From contig JBGTGP010000011.1 of the NCBI GenBank assembly GCA_041746735.1, positions 50,015 through 114,014 of the forward strand: a DNA stretch of 64,000 nt, written 5' to 3'. Below the pieces are notes generated by a model that searched no databases, was not told the origin of the DNA, and was given only the letters and a program-made list of their open reading frames with translations. The position numbers and the translations under genes were made by a program. The DNA is from Opimibacter sp041746735. GTDB lineage: Bacteria; Bacteroidota; Bacteroidia; Chitinophagales; Saprospiraceae. This document shows positions 44,401 to 53,850 of the stretch, in pieces. Each line of letters starts with the position of its first letter. Positions within the stretch are counted from its first letter, which is position 1.

Positions 44401-47400
44401 AATGGCACCAAACTGGATGCCGACTGGAAAACCTACTATCCCTTCTACAAACCAATAGCTATAAAAGGATTCACTATAAGATGGCGCCGGAATACCTGTA
44501 GTACCAAATATCGCGGTGAGTCGACCCGTAATCCCATTAGGTCCGATCGGCAACACCACATTGATATCACCGCGTACACCTTTATTACGACCACCATTCC
44601 CCAAGGGTTCATTATAAAATCCAATAGCACCCTGCAATATCAACGCACTGACCTGCACATCCAGCAGGATGGAATCAAACCGCACCTGTTGTAATCTGAA
44701 TGACCGGAGTGTCTGGACGGTCCCGCCCAGCGCACCCGGACCTGCCATGTCCTGCACCAATTCAACAGTAGTCAGATTAGATATCAGCGAGAACTGGACT
44801 CCTGCAGCGAGATCGGCCTCTCCCTCTGCAAAAGAAATCGCAACATTAAAATCAAAGGCGATCTCATGCTCACTGGTCGTAGACAAATTGACTTCGAAGT
44901 TGTCCATATTGACCGGAAAACCGGAAAGGAACTTAGACGGACTGGCGAAACTTATATACGTTCCATCCGGGTTGAATCCGCTTTGCGAATGAAAGTCAAA
45001 AGCATATTCGATTTGCGGCATTTTAATAGAGGCTGGGAGTTCCGGAAAATTGGCTGGCAGGAACTGGTCCGTATCGATCGACAATACACCGTGAAGCACA
45101 GCATGCACATAGGACTGTGATGCGTCTTCCGGATGAAAGACAATATCAAGTACGGAATCATCATAGATTTCACCTTCCGCGATCAGAAAACTATACCGGA
45201 CCTGATCTGAAAAACTGACATTGAATTGATATGAATAGGACTCGCCGCCTGGCACCTGGTTCTCTCCTGTTTCGCCCTGCCCGATCAGGGCAAAGTATCG
45301 AATGTGCGAGGCTGTATCTAACAATGGCATATGGAAGGCTCCCTCGAGCCTTGATTCAATGAGTTCATTATTGTATACTTCTAGTGTAAATGATTCGATG
45401 CTCCAGGCCCAACCTCCGATTTCGCCATCCGAAAGACGGAGCAAATTTTCAATGACCAGGTTTCCGTATAAATTGGGATCCATAATGAGATGCGCTACCT
45501 CGGCATAAGGTCGGGGACCTTTACACATTGCCGCAGGAGGCTGGATCGTAGCACGGCCGATATATACTCCCGTAAAATCAGGGCCTGTCGTTTCATATTG
45601 TAACGGGAAAACGATATCATCCGGATTGGCGATCTCACTCATATCCAGCCAGCCGTCTGTCACTTCAAAACTCCATCCATTCAAACCCGGAATCTGAAAA
45701 CGATCCATCTCCAGTGAGGCCAGCCAATGGATGCCACTGACATCAGATGCATCTGCTTCATCCGGGTTGGAAGGCGTGCTTACCCCATTAAAGGAAAAAC
45801 GGGCTGCAGCTTTACCCTCATCGGCAGGAAGTCCTTCTTCCGTTTCCGGTACAATCACATTTCGGGCAAACTCGAGCATGCCATGCATATTCACGGCCCG
45901 AATGCCCTGGCAATCCATCTCCAGTGAGCATGCTGTTTCACCGATAACAGTACTTCCGTTGAGTCGCAATTCATACGCATTACCACTGCCGTTGTTGAGT
46001 ACAAGATCAGCACCTAATGACAATTGGTACTCACCACCAAATCCCGCAGGATGAATACAAACACTATCGGCGACAAACATCAGCCAATTCTCTCCTTCGA
46101 ACATTGGCAATCGTGCGCCTGCTACCAGCTTTGCTTTTGCAGAAGAGGGAGTGAGCAGAAGATCGGTGATGCCGACAGTAAATTCGAATCCGGAAATAGC
46201 CTGTGAAAATCCAACGGGCAATCCGATCTGCCCATATCCAGCAAGCGCAGCAATCATTCTGGCATCCCGCAGATAACTTCCGATTTCGGCAGACACCTCA
46301 GCCGGCAATACATCTGCGATGATACCCATTTGCTCATTGCCCACCGGGAAAGTGACATACTGCAAAAACTCAGCCATGGTACCTTCCTCCTGAATCCCGC
46401 GAACGACACCCCCATAGATCTCTCCCATCTCATTGATCTGGAGGCCGGATAAGGTCACACGAATACGGATCTCATTGAGAAAATTAAGGACGATCTCGCC
46501 TTCGCCGAGCCATCCGTCTCCCGCAGGAGAAAGGGTATAGTTTTGAACATAGAAATGTCCTATCCTGAGGGAGGAAATATGTGTCAGATCTGTGACGGGC
46601 ATTTGTAACACAACATCGGGAAGATTGCATCGACTTTCGCAATCGTCTGGTAAGTCAGCCAATTGATCTTCTGTCTGCGTGCTTTCCTCCTCTGTCATCT
46701 GGGTGTCTCCGAAATAGAATGTTCGGATCTCACTGTAGCCATTATTCTCAAAGGTCAGGGTACCCGTTGGGTCGGTCACCTGTACTCGCAGACCATACAT
46801 GTGACCAAAGACCAAAGGTGGATCATCTCCTTCATCATTATAGAAAACAGACGTCATGCCTTCAATTCCTTCTTCAAGCGTCACGGCTACACCACCATCC
46901 AGAAATACATCCTCATAGTCATGATCGCCATACAGGGACAGGTCCACCAACTTGACGATGTACACAAAATCCATGGCCTGCAACGGGTTGGATGTAGGCG
47001 CTTCCCAGGTAATGGGAAAAGACTCCAGGGTCTCCGAAATCACATCCCCTTCAAACGGATAGATAATCCTGGGCACATCACCATTTCCGGCAGGAAAACT
47101 AAAGGAACAACCCACTGTCAATTGATCGCCAGATTGAAAATCAAAGGCCTGGATACACAATTCATAGTTTCCTTCCGGCAATACACCCAGGGCCAGTTGC
47201 AGCTCGCTGATCCCTTCATAGGTAAAATCAGCTTGCGAAAAATTTCGATTCAACTCTCTGAACTCAGCACCCGTCATCATATAGGTTTCCCTAGGGCCAA
47301 TAACGAAAGGCTCCAGAGGTCTGTACGCGGTATTGGACTGCGCCGATATGCCATTGTCACCGATCAGCGCTACATGAAAATATAATTCCCGGTCTTCAAA

Positions 47401-47595
47401 GGTGTAATTGATGATGGTGATGGTATACGTATCAAAATCTTCTTCGAACTCATGAAACTCATTGGGATAAGGAGGCATGATCATGGGTATGACCTCGACA
47501 GGTCGTTGGGCCTGCACTGGTATCCAGACGAGGAGGCAAAGCAATCCCAGAACAAAGAACCTATATACCGTATTCCGGTTAAAATCTGTATCCAT
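41473..47595 (-). CDS. Giant secreted surface protein (about 2040 aa), family uncertain
   Basis: The Met at 47595 begins a clean signal peptide (MDTDFNRNTVYRFFVLGLLC, then LLVWIPVQAQ); the open frame to 47670 adds an unlikely extension. The mature protein is largely beta-rich with no transmembrane segment. Segments such as 'YTFEDRELYFHVALIGDNGI' and 'PEGNYELCIQAFDF' look like Ig/Fn3-type domains at the N-terminus; a long middle (about residues 340-1450) holds many Gly/Phe/Asp-rich strands; the end has Fn3-like strands ('TWYELRLQIKAWDYQEGRFLRV') and 'FLLYHTYFRTSAFNTL'. It resembles large Bacteroidota surface proteins sometimes given a TANFOR-type annotation, which I cannot confirm. No T9SS tail is visible. 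Overlaps both neighbours. Confidence 0.7.
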   Translation of the reverse strand: MDTDFNRNTVYRFFVLGLLCLLVWIPVQAQRPVEVIPMIMPPYPNEFHEFEEDFDTYTITIINYTFEDRELYFHVALIGDNGISAQSNTAYRPLEPFVIGPRETYMMTGAEFRELNRNFSQADFTYEGISELQLALGVLPEGNYELCIQAFDFQSGDQLTVGCSFSFPAGNGDVPRIIYPFEGDVISETLESFPITWEAPTSNPLQAMDFVYIVKLVDLSLYGDHDYEDVFLDGGVAVTLEEGIEGMTSVFYNDEGDDPPLVFGHMYGLRVQVTDPTGTLTFENNGYSEIRTFYFGDTQMTEEESTQTEDQLADLPDDCESRCNLPDVVLQMPVTDLTHISSLRIGHFYVQNYTLSPAGDGWLGEGEIVLNFLNEIRIRVTLSGLQINEMGEIYGGVVRGIQEEGTMAEFLQYVTFPVGNEQMGIIADVLPAEVSAEIGSYLRDARMIAALAGYGQIGLPVGFSQAISGFEFTVGITDLLLTPSSAKAKLVAGARLPMFEGENWLMFVADSVCIHPAGFGGEYQLSLGADLVLNNGSGNAYELRLNGSTVIGETACSLEMDCQGIRAVNMHGMLEFARNVIVPETEEGLPADEGKAAARFSFNGVSTPSNPDEADASDVSGIHWLASLEMDRFQIPGLNGWSFEVTDGWLDMSEIANPDDIVFPLQYETTGPDFTGVYIGRATIQPPAAMCKGPRPYAEVAHLIMDPNLYGNLVIENLLRLSDGEIGGWAWSIESFTLEVYNNELIESRLEGAFHMPLLDTASHIRYFALIGQGETGENQVPGGESYSYQFNVSFSDQVRYSFLIAEGEIYDDSVLDIVFHPEDASQSYVHAVLHGVLSIDTDQFLPANFPELPASIKMPQIEYAFDFHSQSGFNPDGTYISFASPSKFLSGFPVNMDNFEVNLSTTSEHEIAFDFNVAISFAEGEADLAAGVQFSLISNLTTVELVQDMAGPGALGGTVQTLRSFRLQQVRFDSILLDVQVSALILQGAIGFYNEPLGNGGRNKGVRGDINVVLPIGPNGITGRLTAIFGTTGIPAPSYSESFYSYWFVEGIVGFPVGIQFGAIPLGLYGIGGGVGYNMIQTASPQVINGEISGESVFEPVYQSFRLSIKAMLGTMPKPDAFNADIAFIAQFVNGGLDMIGIEGDGYIMTPMSDRDDPQVYVGCDLYMYMPNESRPWSIEGGLDVAVNVGDGILVGNMSPAEIPNQMVAASFHASPDLFYFHMGAPDFNLHDNEDPRGSAMLDLQFLQVQAKTYLMLGHGIPTALPPLPLPIQNMLNNPLGELDGTTSATSAQSGFDASQVESATGLAHGTYVELTADIDAFLLYATLAVYLGYDMNITERSTQCINTGAIIGINGWYAEGQAYAGIEGGLGIRFKLMGKERDIKLFDLAAAIALYGGAPKPFYFGGQASVQYSVLNGLVEGSSSFAFSVGERCTPALNDPLAGIDFFEHIAPGQEERTVFVGAPMHIKLTLPVLQDIVIPQPIEDANGVIIGQELLRYRPEMTWNLRRQGQSQNIALQNPVWTDTEVREQVYLLAQQILDPTTWYELRLQIKAWDYQEGRFLRVDDKEWTQDTLVRFRTGQLPHDLYSFVTHTVPLPMERFFLQGESGNGLIYFPQALDAGHYFPVADAYGSGYTYYVRLTNLESRTDQEIPFTYHSNISSGSHYLRFNLPSLDHQMIYALQVIRKSSAQAQLVSRVGRVQRSIASLSTQEGISTDLTVNTEALIPPGEQLTPGEFLLYHTYFRTSAFNTLREKMQAASQGAVTYTPNPSAMYGKKARLNMTLAEAFETRDFHPFHPSATYPFMRFLPRIRLLDLFSTNYHDQHAERRILKYKEYYQGTVQGYPFTRSWPATSEFEWNHPQIYRLAAGRVDATLRSPLQQSEVEALWMSGSNNSSASAWAGGDSGGRESGVSLASTLACTITFDTHFKVSKDRKTVLDWAASYMASYAPGWIPQPYENLFQQQHPGFINRYNQLLNDDLRLENYEGTYSLQFGRNIATRAEEEVINIFSLHALPFSTPGAGILQNSPLNPMTQWTFSR

Positions 47596-49318
47596 AGCTG
47601 AGTGATGATCTTGATTCGTTGAAGGAAGGACTGAGAATGGATGATTTTTCGAGCAGAGAAATAGCCGCATGAAGGGAATGCCGGTTTTTCATTGCATAGG
47701 CTCCATGCACTCTGAGGTTGAGGGTATGGCCGTTGCGCAGTTTATCGACATCATTATTTGCCCATCGACCACTTATGCCAATTTGTAAAGTTTTCTTCCA
47801 GAAACCTTTCTGGACACTGAGGCCTAAGCCATATCGCTCTTGCAAGCGCATCGGTAATGTATAGCGTGCATAAAAAACAGAGGGCGTACAGCGTAGATCC
47901 AGTGGCAGGTAGGCTGCTTTAACAGAAATGTTGGTTTGCAGACTTGAAATATCGGATCCGAAAGAAAGCACCGGGCTCTGATCCCGTATGGATTGAATAT
48001 GGATGCTGGCGTTGAAGCCGGTTTGCCACCGGTCACCAGGTCGGGTGTAGTTGAGTATCAGACCACTTTGGCGAGTGACATTGACTATGCGAAGGGTATC
48101 ATTTAACTCGATAAGTCCGTCCTGAGTCTCGTACTGATAATTCGACAATTGACCAATGACCTGCAATTGTTTTGAGGGCAGAAACTGCAATTGAATATCC
48201 CTTATCAGGCGGCGACGGCCGAGGTAATCCAGGCCACGCAGATCTGTCCGCTCTATACCCGCCTTGGCCGATACAATCATTTTACGTTTCAACATGGACA
48301 TCTGAACTGAACCGAGCAATGCTTCCACATCCGACTGAATATAGCTGATGCCCAGGGATCTGTACTGAGGTTCAACCCTTCTGTATTTCAGGCCCAATCG
48401 TGCATTTTTCAGATTCAATCCCAATGCAGCATCACCTGCCAGACTGACCTGTGTACTGCTGTTAAACACAAAGAGGCTGTTGATAAATCGAAGAAGTTGG
48501 TTTTCAAATACAATTTCACCCAACGTCTGATTGTCCGAATAGGCACTGATGTTGAGGTTGGACAGCAATTCGAGTTTCTTAAAGGCGGTGACTTTAAAGG
48601 CCGTACCGATGACAAAGTTGTCGGCCGGATCCAGCTCATAATCTGCCACCGGAGGGCGTTCGGTCAGCGAACCCGTATCGTCCTTCACTTTCACATAGAA
48701 GACATCGACATAATTTTTGGTATTCCCGAATCCCAGTTTGACGCCGTGCGCATGACGTTTGTAACTCTCTACAATTCGTGCTCCATATACCAGCGTATCC
48801 AACTGTGCAAATGGATTTCGGAGTGTGCCTTTGAATGCGTTGAACCGGAGTTTTCCAGGCTTCAACTCCACCCCTACACCTAAAAAGCTTTTCCCCTGCA
48901 AACTGTATGGAGAAAAATTCATGGTACGCCATCCCAGATGAAGCTTGGCCCATTTGTAGTAGGGACTGACGCCAAACTTATTGAACGGAGTCCCCAATCC
49001 AAAACGCTGATCCCGGAAAGAGAAATGAAACGGAAACCGAATATCGCCTATCTGTACTGTCGGTGATCCGGACAGCGCCCAGGAAAACGGACTCGTTCTG
49101 TCGGGAATGCCCGTTACACTATACATATTGGATGTCAGGTTGATACCGCCCTGGATCTTAAATCCGACCGGAGCATTCAGGCGACTCAAATCCTGCGATC
49201 CTAACCTTGACACCATGCTCACCGCCAGAAGGATGAGTAAGAAGGTGTAGCGGCACAGTCGCCTGAACACTGGCAGGAGCGCTATGCATGGTTTCCGTAT
49301 GTGATAGAGAATGTACAT
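47579..49318 (-). CDS. Outer-membrane beta-barrel protein
   Basis: A 579-residue protein with a signal sequence ('YTFLLILLAVSMVSRLGSQ', about residues 24-42) followed by alternating-polarity strands with aromatic girdles ('VGFKIQGGINLTSNMYS', 'FSFRDQRFGLGTPFNKFGVS', 'ARLGLKYRRVEPQYRSLGIS'). It ends in 'SLSYGYRF', a terminal Phe with preceding alternating hydrophobics, the usual C-terminal signal for BAM insertion. No plug domain, TonB box or porin signature is seen, so it may be a pore, an anchor or an export channel for the downstream giant protein. Its stop overlaps that gene's start by 17 bp, and it lies 18 bp after the TSP3 gene's stop. Confidence 0.78.
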   Translation of the reverse strand: MYILYHIRKPCIALLPVFRRLCRYTFLLILLAVSMVSRLGSQDLSRLNAPVGFKIQGGINLTSNMYSVTGIPDRTSPFSWALSGSPTVQIGDIRFPFHFSFRDQRFGLGTPFNKFGVSPYYKWAKLHLGWRTMNFSPYSLQGKSFLGVGVELKPGKLRFNAFKGTLRNPFAQLDTLVYGARIVESYKRHAHGVKLGFGNTKNYVDVFYVKVKDDTGSLTERPPVADYELDPADNFVIGTAFKVTAFKKLELLSNLNISAYSDNQTLGEIVFENQLLRFINSLFVFNSSTQVSLAGDAALGLNLKNARLGLKYRRVEPQYRSLGISYIQSDVEALLGSVQMSMLKRKMIVSAKAGIERTDLRGLDYLGRRRLIRDIQLQFLPSKQLQVIGQLSNYQYETQDGLIELNDTLRIVNVTRQSGLILNYTRPGDRWQTGFNASIHIQSIRDQSPVLSFGSDISSLQTNISVKAAYLPLDLRCTPSVFYARYTLPMRLQERYGLGLSVQKGFWKKTLQIGISGRWANNDVDKLRNGHTLNLRVHGAYAMKNRHSLHAAISLLEKSSILSPSFNESRSSLSYGYRF

Positions 49319-49335
49319 ACTTTGCGTGGCCAGTA

Positions 49336-52300
49336 TTACTTGGTATGGGTTAGCATGATTCTGTGATACAGCGGATACCGGTCTCCGATCTGCAACTGGA
49401 GGATATACATTCCGGGCGGCAGATGGTCCAGGGAAATGCGCATCCCCTGAGCTTCCGGATGATCGTATGTGGTATATATTGTACTGCTTAAGAGCAAACC
49501 ATCAAGCCTCAACACGCGGATGGAAACCTGTCCTGACACAACAGGAATCTCAATATTTACGATACCTGTTGTCGGGTTGGGATAAATCCTCAACCGCAGC
49601 TCATCCTGAAGATTCCCTCCATCAATGGCCGAGACTTCGCACGCATCACCGATACCATCACCGTCTGAATCCAATTGATCCGGATTGAAATCCAGCGGAC
49701 AATTGTCTTCTTCATCCGGGATACCATCATTATCATCATCGGGATCGCAGACATCTCCTATTCCATCACCATCTGTATCGAGTTGATCCGGATTCGGGAT
49801 ATCGGGACAATTGTCTTCTATATCCGGGATACCATCTCCGTCTCTATCAAGTGAACAGGCATCCCCAATGCCATCACCATCTGTGTCCAGCTGATCTGGA
49901 TTATAATGCAGCGGACAGTTATCGTCGATATCGGGTATGCCATCATTGTCATCATCATCATCACAGGCGTCACCTTCACCGTCTCCATCCGTATCCTGTT
50001 GACCCGGATTCGGAATCTCAGGACAATTGTCTTCGTCATTGGGGATACCATCCCCATCGATATCATTTGCACAGGCATCACCGATACCGTCCCCATTTGT
50101 ATCCGTCTGGTCGGGATTGAAGGTCAATGGACAATTATCTTCCAGATCCGGTATGCCATCATTGTCATCGTCGGGGTCACAAGCGTTGCCAATACCATCT
50201 CCATCAGTATCGGTTTGGTTGGGGTTAAATGTCCAGGGACAGTTGTCGATTTCATCCGGCACACCATCATTGTCATCATCCGGATCACATGCATCTCCTA
50301 TACCATCCTGATCATTGTCGGCCTGATCCGGATTGTAGACAAACGGGCAGTTGTCCTGCGCATCCGGGATACCATCATTGTCATCATCCGGATCACAGAC
50401 ATCACCAATACCGTCATTGTCATTGTCGGCCTGGTCCGCATTCGGGATGAATGGACAATTGTCCAATTCATCCTCCACCCCGTCTCCATCGGTATCGGTT
50501 TCACAAGCATCGCCGATACCATCTCCGTCCGTATCCTGTTGGTCCGGATTGGGTATGGTCGGACAGTTATCAACGGCATCAGGTACTCCATCTCCGTCTA
50601 TGTCATCCTCACAAGCATCACCAATGCCATCGCCATCTGTATCCAACTGGTCGGGATTGAAGATGAGAGGACAATTATCCTCCGTATCCGGAACCCCGTC
50701 ATTGTCGTCATCCTCGTCGCAGACATTCCCTATCCCATCCATATCGGTATCCAATTGGTTATGGTTCGGTACAAACGGACAGTTGTCCTCCGTATCCGGA
50801 ATGCCGTCGTTGTCATCATCCGGATCACACACATCTCCTATCCCGTCATTGTCATTGTCCGCCTGATCCGGATTAAAATGCAACGGACAGTTGTCCTCTG
50901 TATCCGGGATGCCATCATTGTCGTCGTCCGGATCGCACGCATCACCAATACCATCACCATCCGTATCGAGCTGATTCGGGTTCGGAACAAAGGGGCAGTT
51001 GTCCTCCGTATCCGGGATGCCATCATTGTCGTCGTCCGGATCACAAACATCCCCAATGCCATCATTGTCATTGTCTGCCTGATCCGGATTAAAATGCAAC
51101 GGACAGTTGTCCTGAGCATCAGGAACACCGTCATTGTCATCATCGGGATCGCATGCGTCACCGATACCATCTCCATCCGTATCCAGTTGATTCGGATTTG
51201 GAATAAAAGGGCAGTTGTCCTGCACATCCGGGATACCGTCATTGTCATCATCGGGATCACATACATCACCTAAACCATCATTATCATTGTCCGCCTGATC
51301 CGGATTAAAGTGCAACGGACAGTTGTCCTGCACATCCGGTATACCGTCATTGTCATCATCGGGATCGCATGCGTCACCGATACCATCGCCATCTGTATCG
51401 AGTTGATCCGGGTTCGGAACAAACTGACAATTGTCCTGGGTATCCGGTATACCGTCATTGTCATCATCCGGGTCACATACATCTCCTATCCCGTCATTGT
51501 CATTGTCCGCCTGATCCGGATTAAAATGGAACGGACAGTTGTCCTCTGTATCCGGAATACCATCATTGTCGTCATCCGGATCACAGGCATCGCCCATTCC
51601 GTCATTATCATTGTCTTCCTGGCCGGGGTTAAAATGGTTGGGACAGTTGTCCTGCGAATTGGGGATACCATCATTGTCATCATCGGGTTCAAGTGCCGAA
51701 TTGAGCGTCACCTGGATGAGTAATGTAACTGCCGGACAGACGTCAGTAGTTCGGTCAAAAATACCTTCATACTGAAATGTACCCTGCGGATTACCTGACA
51801 CATCCGTAAACGTATTGGTCCCGGCATTGATCGTCGCCCATGAGGGTCCACCCCCCTGCGGGGTCAGGATACCATTGGTCTCAGCAAAATCAAACGGAGG
51901 ATTTCCTATATAAAAGGGTTGATAGGTTCCACCTGGCCAGGTCGCAACGGGATGAAAGATAATTTCCTGATTATTCATCGCCGACGGAGTAAACGCCATC
52001 GGCATATCATGAATAAGCCCATTATTGGTCATCAGACCTGTGATAGTATGACTACCATTATAGGTGCTGATGATCAAACCATTATTGGTGAGGGTGCCTT
52101 CGACCAGATTCATTTTATTGGCCCATTCTATCCTTCCGCAGTTCTGATTGGTTAAAACGCCTCCATTCGTGGCCGAATAGGATTGTGCTGAACCACTACT
52201 CTTGATCGTCCCCCCATTGGTGATCGTTCCGTTGGTATTGAGGATAGCCGGGCTGTTTTGCACATTATTTATCGTCAACGTCCCATTATTCTGGAGAAAA

Positions 52301-53724
52301 CCGGAGCTTATATTTTGCCAACCTGCGCCTTGTGTCGTCAAGATGGTAAAATTGGCACCACTGGCAATGGAGATTTCTTCCTCATTGACGACGCCGGAGA
52401 GACCACAGTTCCAAAAATTGACATTGGCTGTCGAACCGATCCAGAGTTGGTCCGTATTGACCAGTCCATTTTTCTGTATGCCGACGGACATCTTCCAAAT
52501 TCCATCCACCCACATCAATCCATGGTTGACGGCAGCAGCATTGAACGAATGCATGATGTCCAGTGTAGATGTGCTTGTAAAATTGGCGCTCCCGGTTGTC
52601 TGATTGACCAGTCCGCTATTACCAATGTTGGAAATATAAAGGTCTCCTGCACACTGAATGGAACCGGCATTAGACAATCCGACGCCCGGAGGATTGGTAA
52701 TACTCATCGTGGCATTTTGTTCGATGGTCAGCGAACCTGAAATGGCAATCGAAAGGTTCACGTTATTGAAGACCGGGAAAACATTTCCACCTTGTGGAGA
52801 TCCTGGAATGATGACCGCATCATCTGAATCTGGCAGCGTTCCAAACTTGGCCCAGTTGCCTTCGTGACTGGCCGCTGTACTGACACATCCGGTCCAAACG
52901 GCATAATTGACCGAAGTACCTGAATATCCATTATTGGTACCAATGGTCATCGAACCCGGTCCAATTTTGATGGTGACACCATTGTTCACTCCGATATTCG
53001 AATTCATCCCCGAATCGTCTAACAGAATCCCATTGTTGACCAGATCGTTTGCGTTATAATTTGCCTTATAACTGTTCAGTACAGCACAAGGCGCATTGAC
53101 AAAGGTTGAATTGTTGCCTGTTGCAATGAATGAATTCCCCAACGATCCGGCGTTGATGATAGCCCCGTTGTTGTAAAATGTACCGCCCAGATTGTCAATC
53201 GCTCTGAAGTTGACATTGTTAAAGGTGATCACATAATTGTTGGTAAACGTCGCTCCGGCCCGGTTCCAGATGCCTGACTCATCAATGGCGATACCTATGA
53301 TGATATCACCATTGTTGGTGATCGATCCGAAGTTGAGGATTCCTTGCCCTTCTGTGCCTGCTCCGCCACTTTGATTGATGCGCAATATGCCACCGGAGGC
53401 AATGGTCACTGTGCCATTGGCTTTGACTTCTAATCCGTCATTGGTGGTATTGGAGGATACGACCAGTTCGGCATTGACGCCGGTGAGTTGGAGTGTGGCA
53501 TTTCCTTCCACTTCAATTCCGCCGCTGGTGGCCAGTTGATTGTTGACTGTGCATACAGCCCCGGAGCCCTGGATCCGCACACGCTCACCCGCTTTGGGTA
53601 CTGTACCAAAGGACCAGTTGGAAGGCACATGCCAGTTTCCGGTTCCACCATTCCAGGTATTGACTTGGCTGGAAGCCTGAAGTGTTAAAAAACAAAAGGA
53701 CAGAAAGAGAAATCCGTGACGCAT
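49336..53724 (-). CDS. Beta-helix / thrombospondin type 3 repeat protein with T9SS type A tail
   Basis: From the Met at 53724 (signal MRHGFLFLSFCFLTLQASS) the protein has 1462 residues. Residues ~20-690 are Asn/Gly-rich, with repeated 'NNGTI', 'NNG' and 'TNNG' turns, consistent with a right-handed beta-helix. Then 19 thrombospondin type 3 repeats of ~36 residues follow (D-rich 'DxDNDGxxDxxDNCP' with 'NPDQxDxDxDGIGDxC'), which bind calcium. The final ~85 residues ('IYPNPTTGIVNIEIPVVSG' ... 'GMYILQLQIGDRYP') are a type A T9SS sorting domain. A calcium-stiffened surface adhesin is likely. A TACATTTG -7 element sits at 53762-53769. Confidence 0.9.
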   Translation of the reverse strand: MRHGFLFLSFCFLTLQASSQVNTWNGGTGNWHVPSNWSFGTVPKAGERVRIQGSGAVCTVNNQLATSGGIEVEGNATLQLTGVNAELVVSSNTTNDGLEVKANGTVTIASGGILRINQSGGAGTEGQGILNFGSITNNGDIIIGIAIDESGIWNRAGATFTNNYVITFNNVNFRAIDNLGGTFYNNGAIINAGSLGNSFIATGNNSTFVNAPCAVLNSYKANYNANDLVNNGILLDDSGMNSNIGVNNGVTIKIGPGSMTIGTNNGYSGTSVNYAVWTGCVSTAASHEGNWAKFGTLPDSDDAVIIPGSPQGGNVFPVFNNVNLSIAISGSLTIEQNATMSITNPPGVGLSNAGSIQCAGDLYISNIGNSGLVNQTTGSANFTSTSTLDIMHSFNAAAVNHGLMWVDGIWKMSVGIQKNGLVNTDQLWIGSTANVNFWNCGLSGVVNEEEISIASGANFTILTTQGAGWQNISSGFLQNNGTLTINNVQNSPAILNTNGTITNGGTIKSSGSAQSYSATNGGVLTNQNCGRIEWANKMNLVEGTLTNNGLIISTYNGSHTITGLMTNNGLIHDMPMAFTPSAMNNQEIIFHPVATWPGGTYQPFYIGNPPFDFAETNGILTPQGGGPSWATINAGTNTFTDVSGNPQGTFQYEGIFDRTTDVCPAVTLLIQVTLNSALEPDDDNDGIPNSQDNCPNHFNPGQEDNDNDGMGDACDPDDDNDGIPDTEDNCPFHFNPDQADNDNDGIGDVCDPDDDNDGIPDTQDNCQFVPNPDQLDTDGDGIGDACDPDDDNDGIPDVQDNCPLHFNPDQADNDNDGLGDVCDPDDDNDGIPDVQDNCPFIPNPNQLDTDGDGIGDACDPDDDNDGVPDAQDNCPLHFNPDQADNDNDGIGDVCDPDDDNDGIPDTEDNCPFVPNPNQLDTDGDGIGDACDPDDDNDGIPDTEDNCPLHFNPDQADNDNDGIGDVCDPDDDNDGIPDTEDNCPFVPNHNQLDTDMDGIGNVCDEDDDNDGVPDTEDNCPLIFNPDQLDTDGDGIGDACEDDIDGDGVPDAVDNCPTIPNPDQQDTDGDGIGDACETDTDGDGVEDELDNCPFIPNADQADNDNDGIGDVCDPDDDNDGIPDAQDNCPFVYNPDQADNDQDGIGDACDPDDDNDGVPDEIDNCPWTFNPNQTDTDGDGIGNACDPDDDNDGIPDLEDNCPLTFNPDQTDTNGDGIGDACANDIDGDGIPNDEDNCPEIPNPGQQDTDGDGEGDACDDDDDNDGIPDIDDNCPLHYNPDQLDTDGDGIGDACSLDRDGDGIPDIEDNCPDIPNPDQLDTDGDGIGDVCDPDDDNDGIPDEEDNCPLDFNPDQLDSDGDGIGDACEVSAIDGGNLQDELRLRIYPNPTTGIVNIEIPVVSGQVSIRVLRLDGLLLSSTIYTTYDHPEAQGMRISLDHLPPGMYILQLQIGDRYPLYHRIMLTHTK
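49636..51695 (-). repeat. 19 tandem 108-bp units encoding thrombospondin type 3 repeats
   Basis: Nineteen DNCP-containing units of about 36 codons. Units 2-9 alternate between an 'HFNPDQADNDNDG' type and an 'FxPNxxQLDTDGDG' type, giving a 216-bp higher-order period, which implies recent duplication of two-unit blocks. The array also creates long spurious frames on the opposite strand. Confidence 0.88.
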
Positions 53725-53761
53725 GGTGGTCTGCATTTGACATGAAAAGATTACATCACGT

Positions 53762-53769
53762 CAAATGTA
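53762..53769 (-). promoter_or_regulatory. Putative -7 element (TACATTTG) of the TSP3 surface block
   Basis: Perfect TAnnTTTG on the minus strand, 37 nt before the start at 53724. No TTTG box at the right spacing is seen. If real, it could drive the TSP3 gene and, given only 18 bp to the next gene, the whole 37-53.7 kb block. Confidence 0.4.
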
Positions 53770-53850
53770 GAGGGGCCTCCCTGCGCTACCCTCACTCTTT
53801 AGGGTGATACAGCGGCAGACCGTATCCACCACCTCAAAATTTACATTCGG

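Noticed and set aside
49906..51273. Plus-strand frame of 455 residues rich in Ile/Val/Arg opposite the TSP3 repeats
   Set aside because: It is an antisense by-product of the 108-bp repeat array: same period, no signal or fold, and the minus-strand protein has a signal peptide and a T9SS tail.
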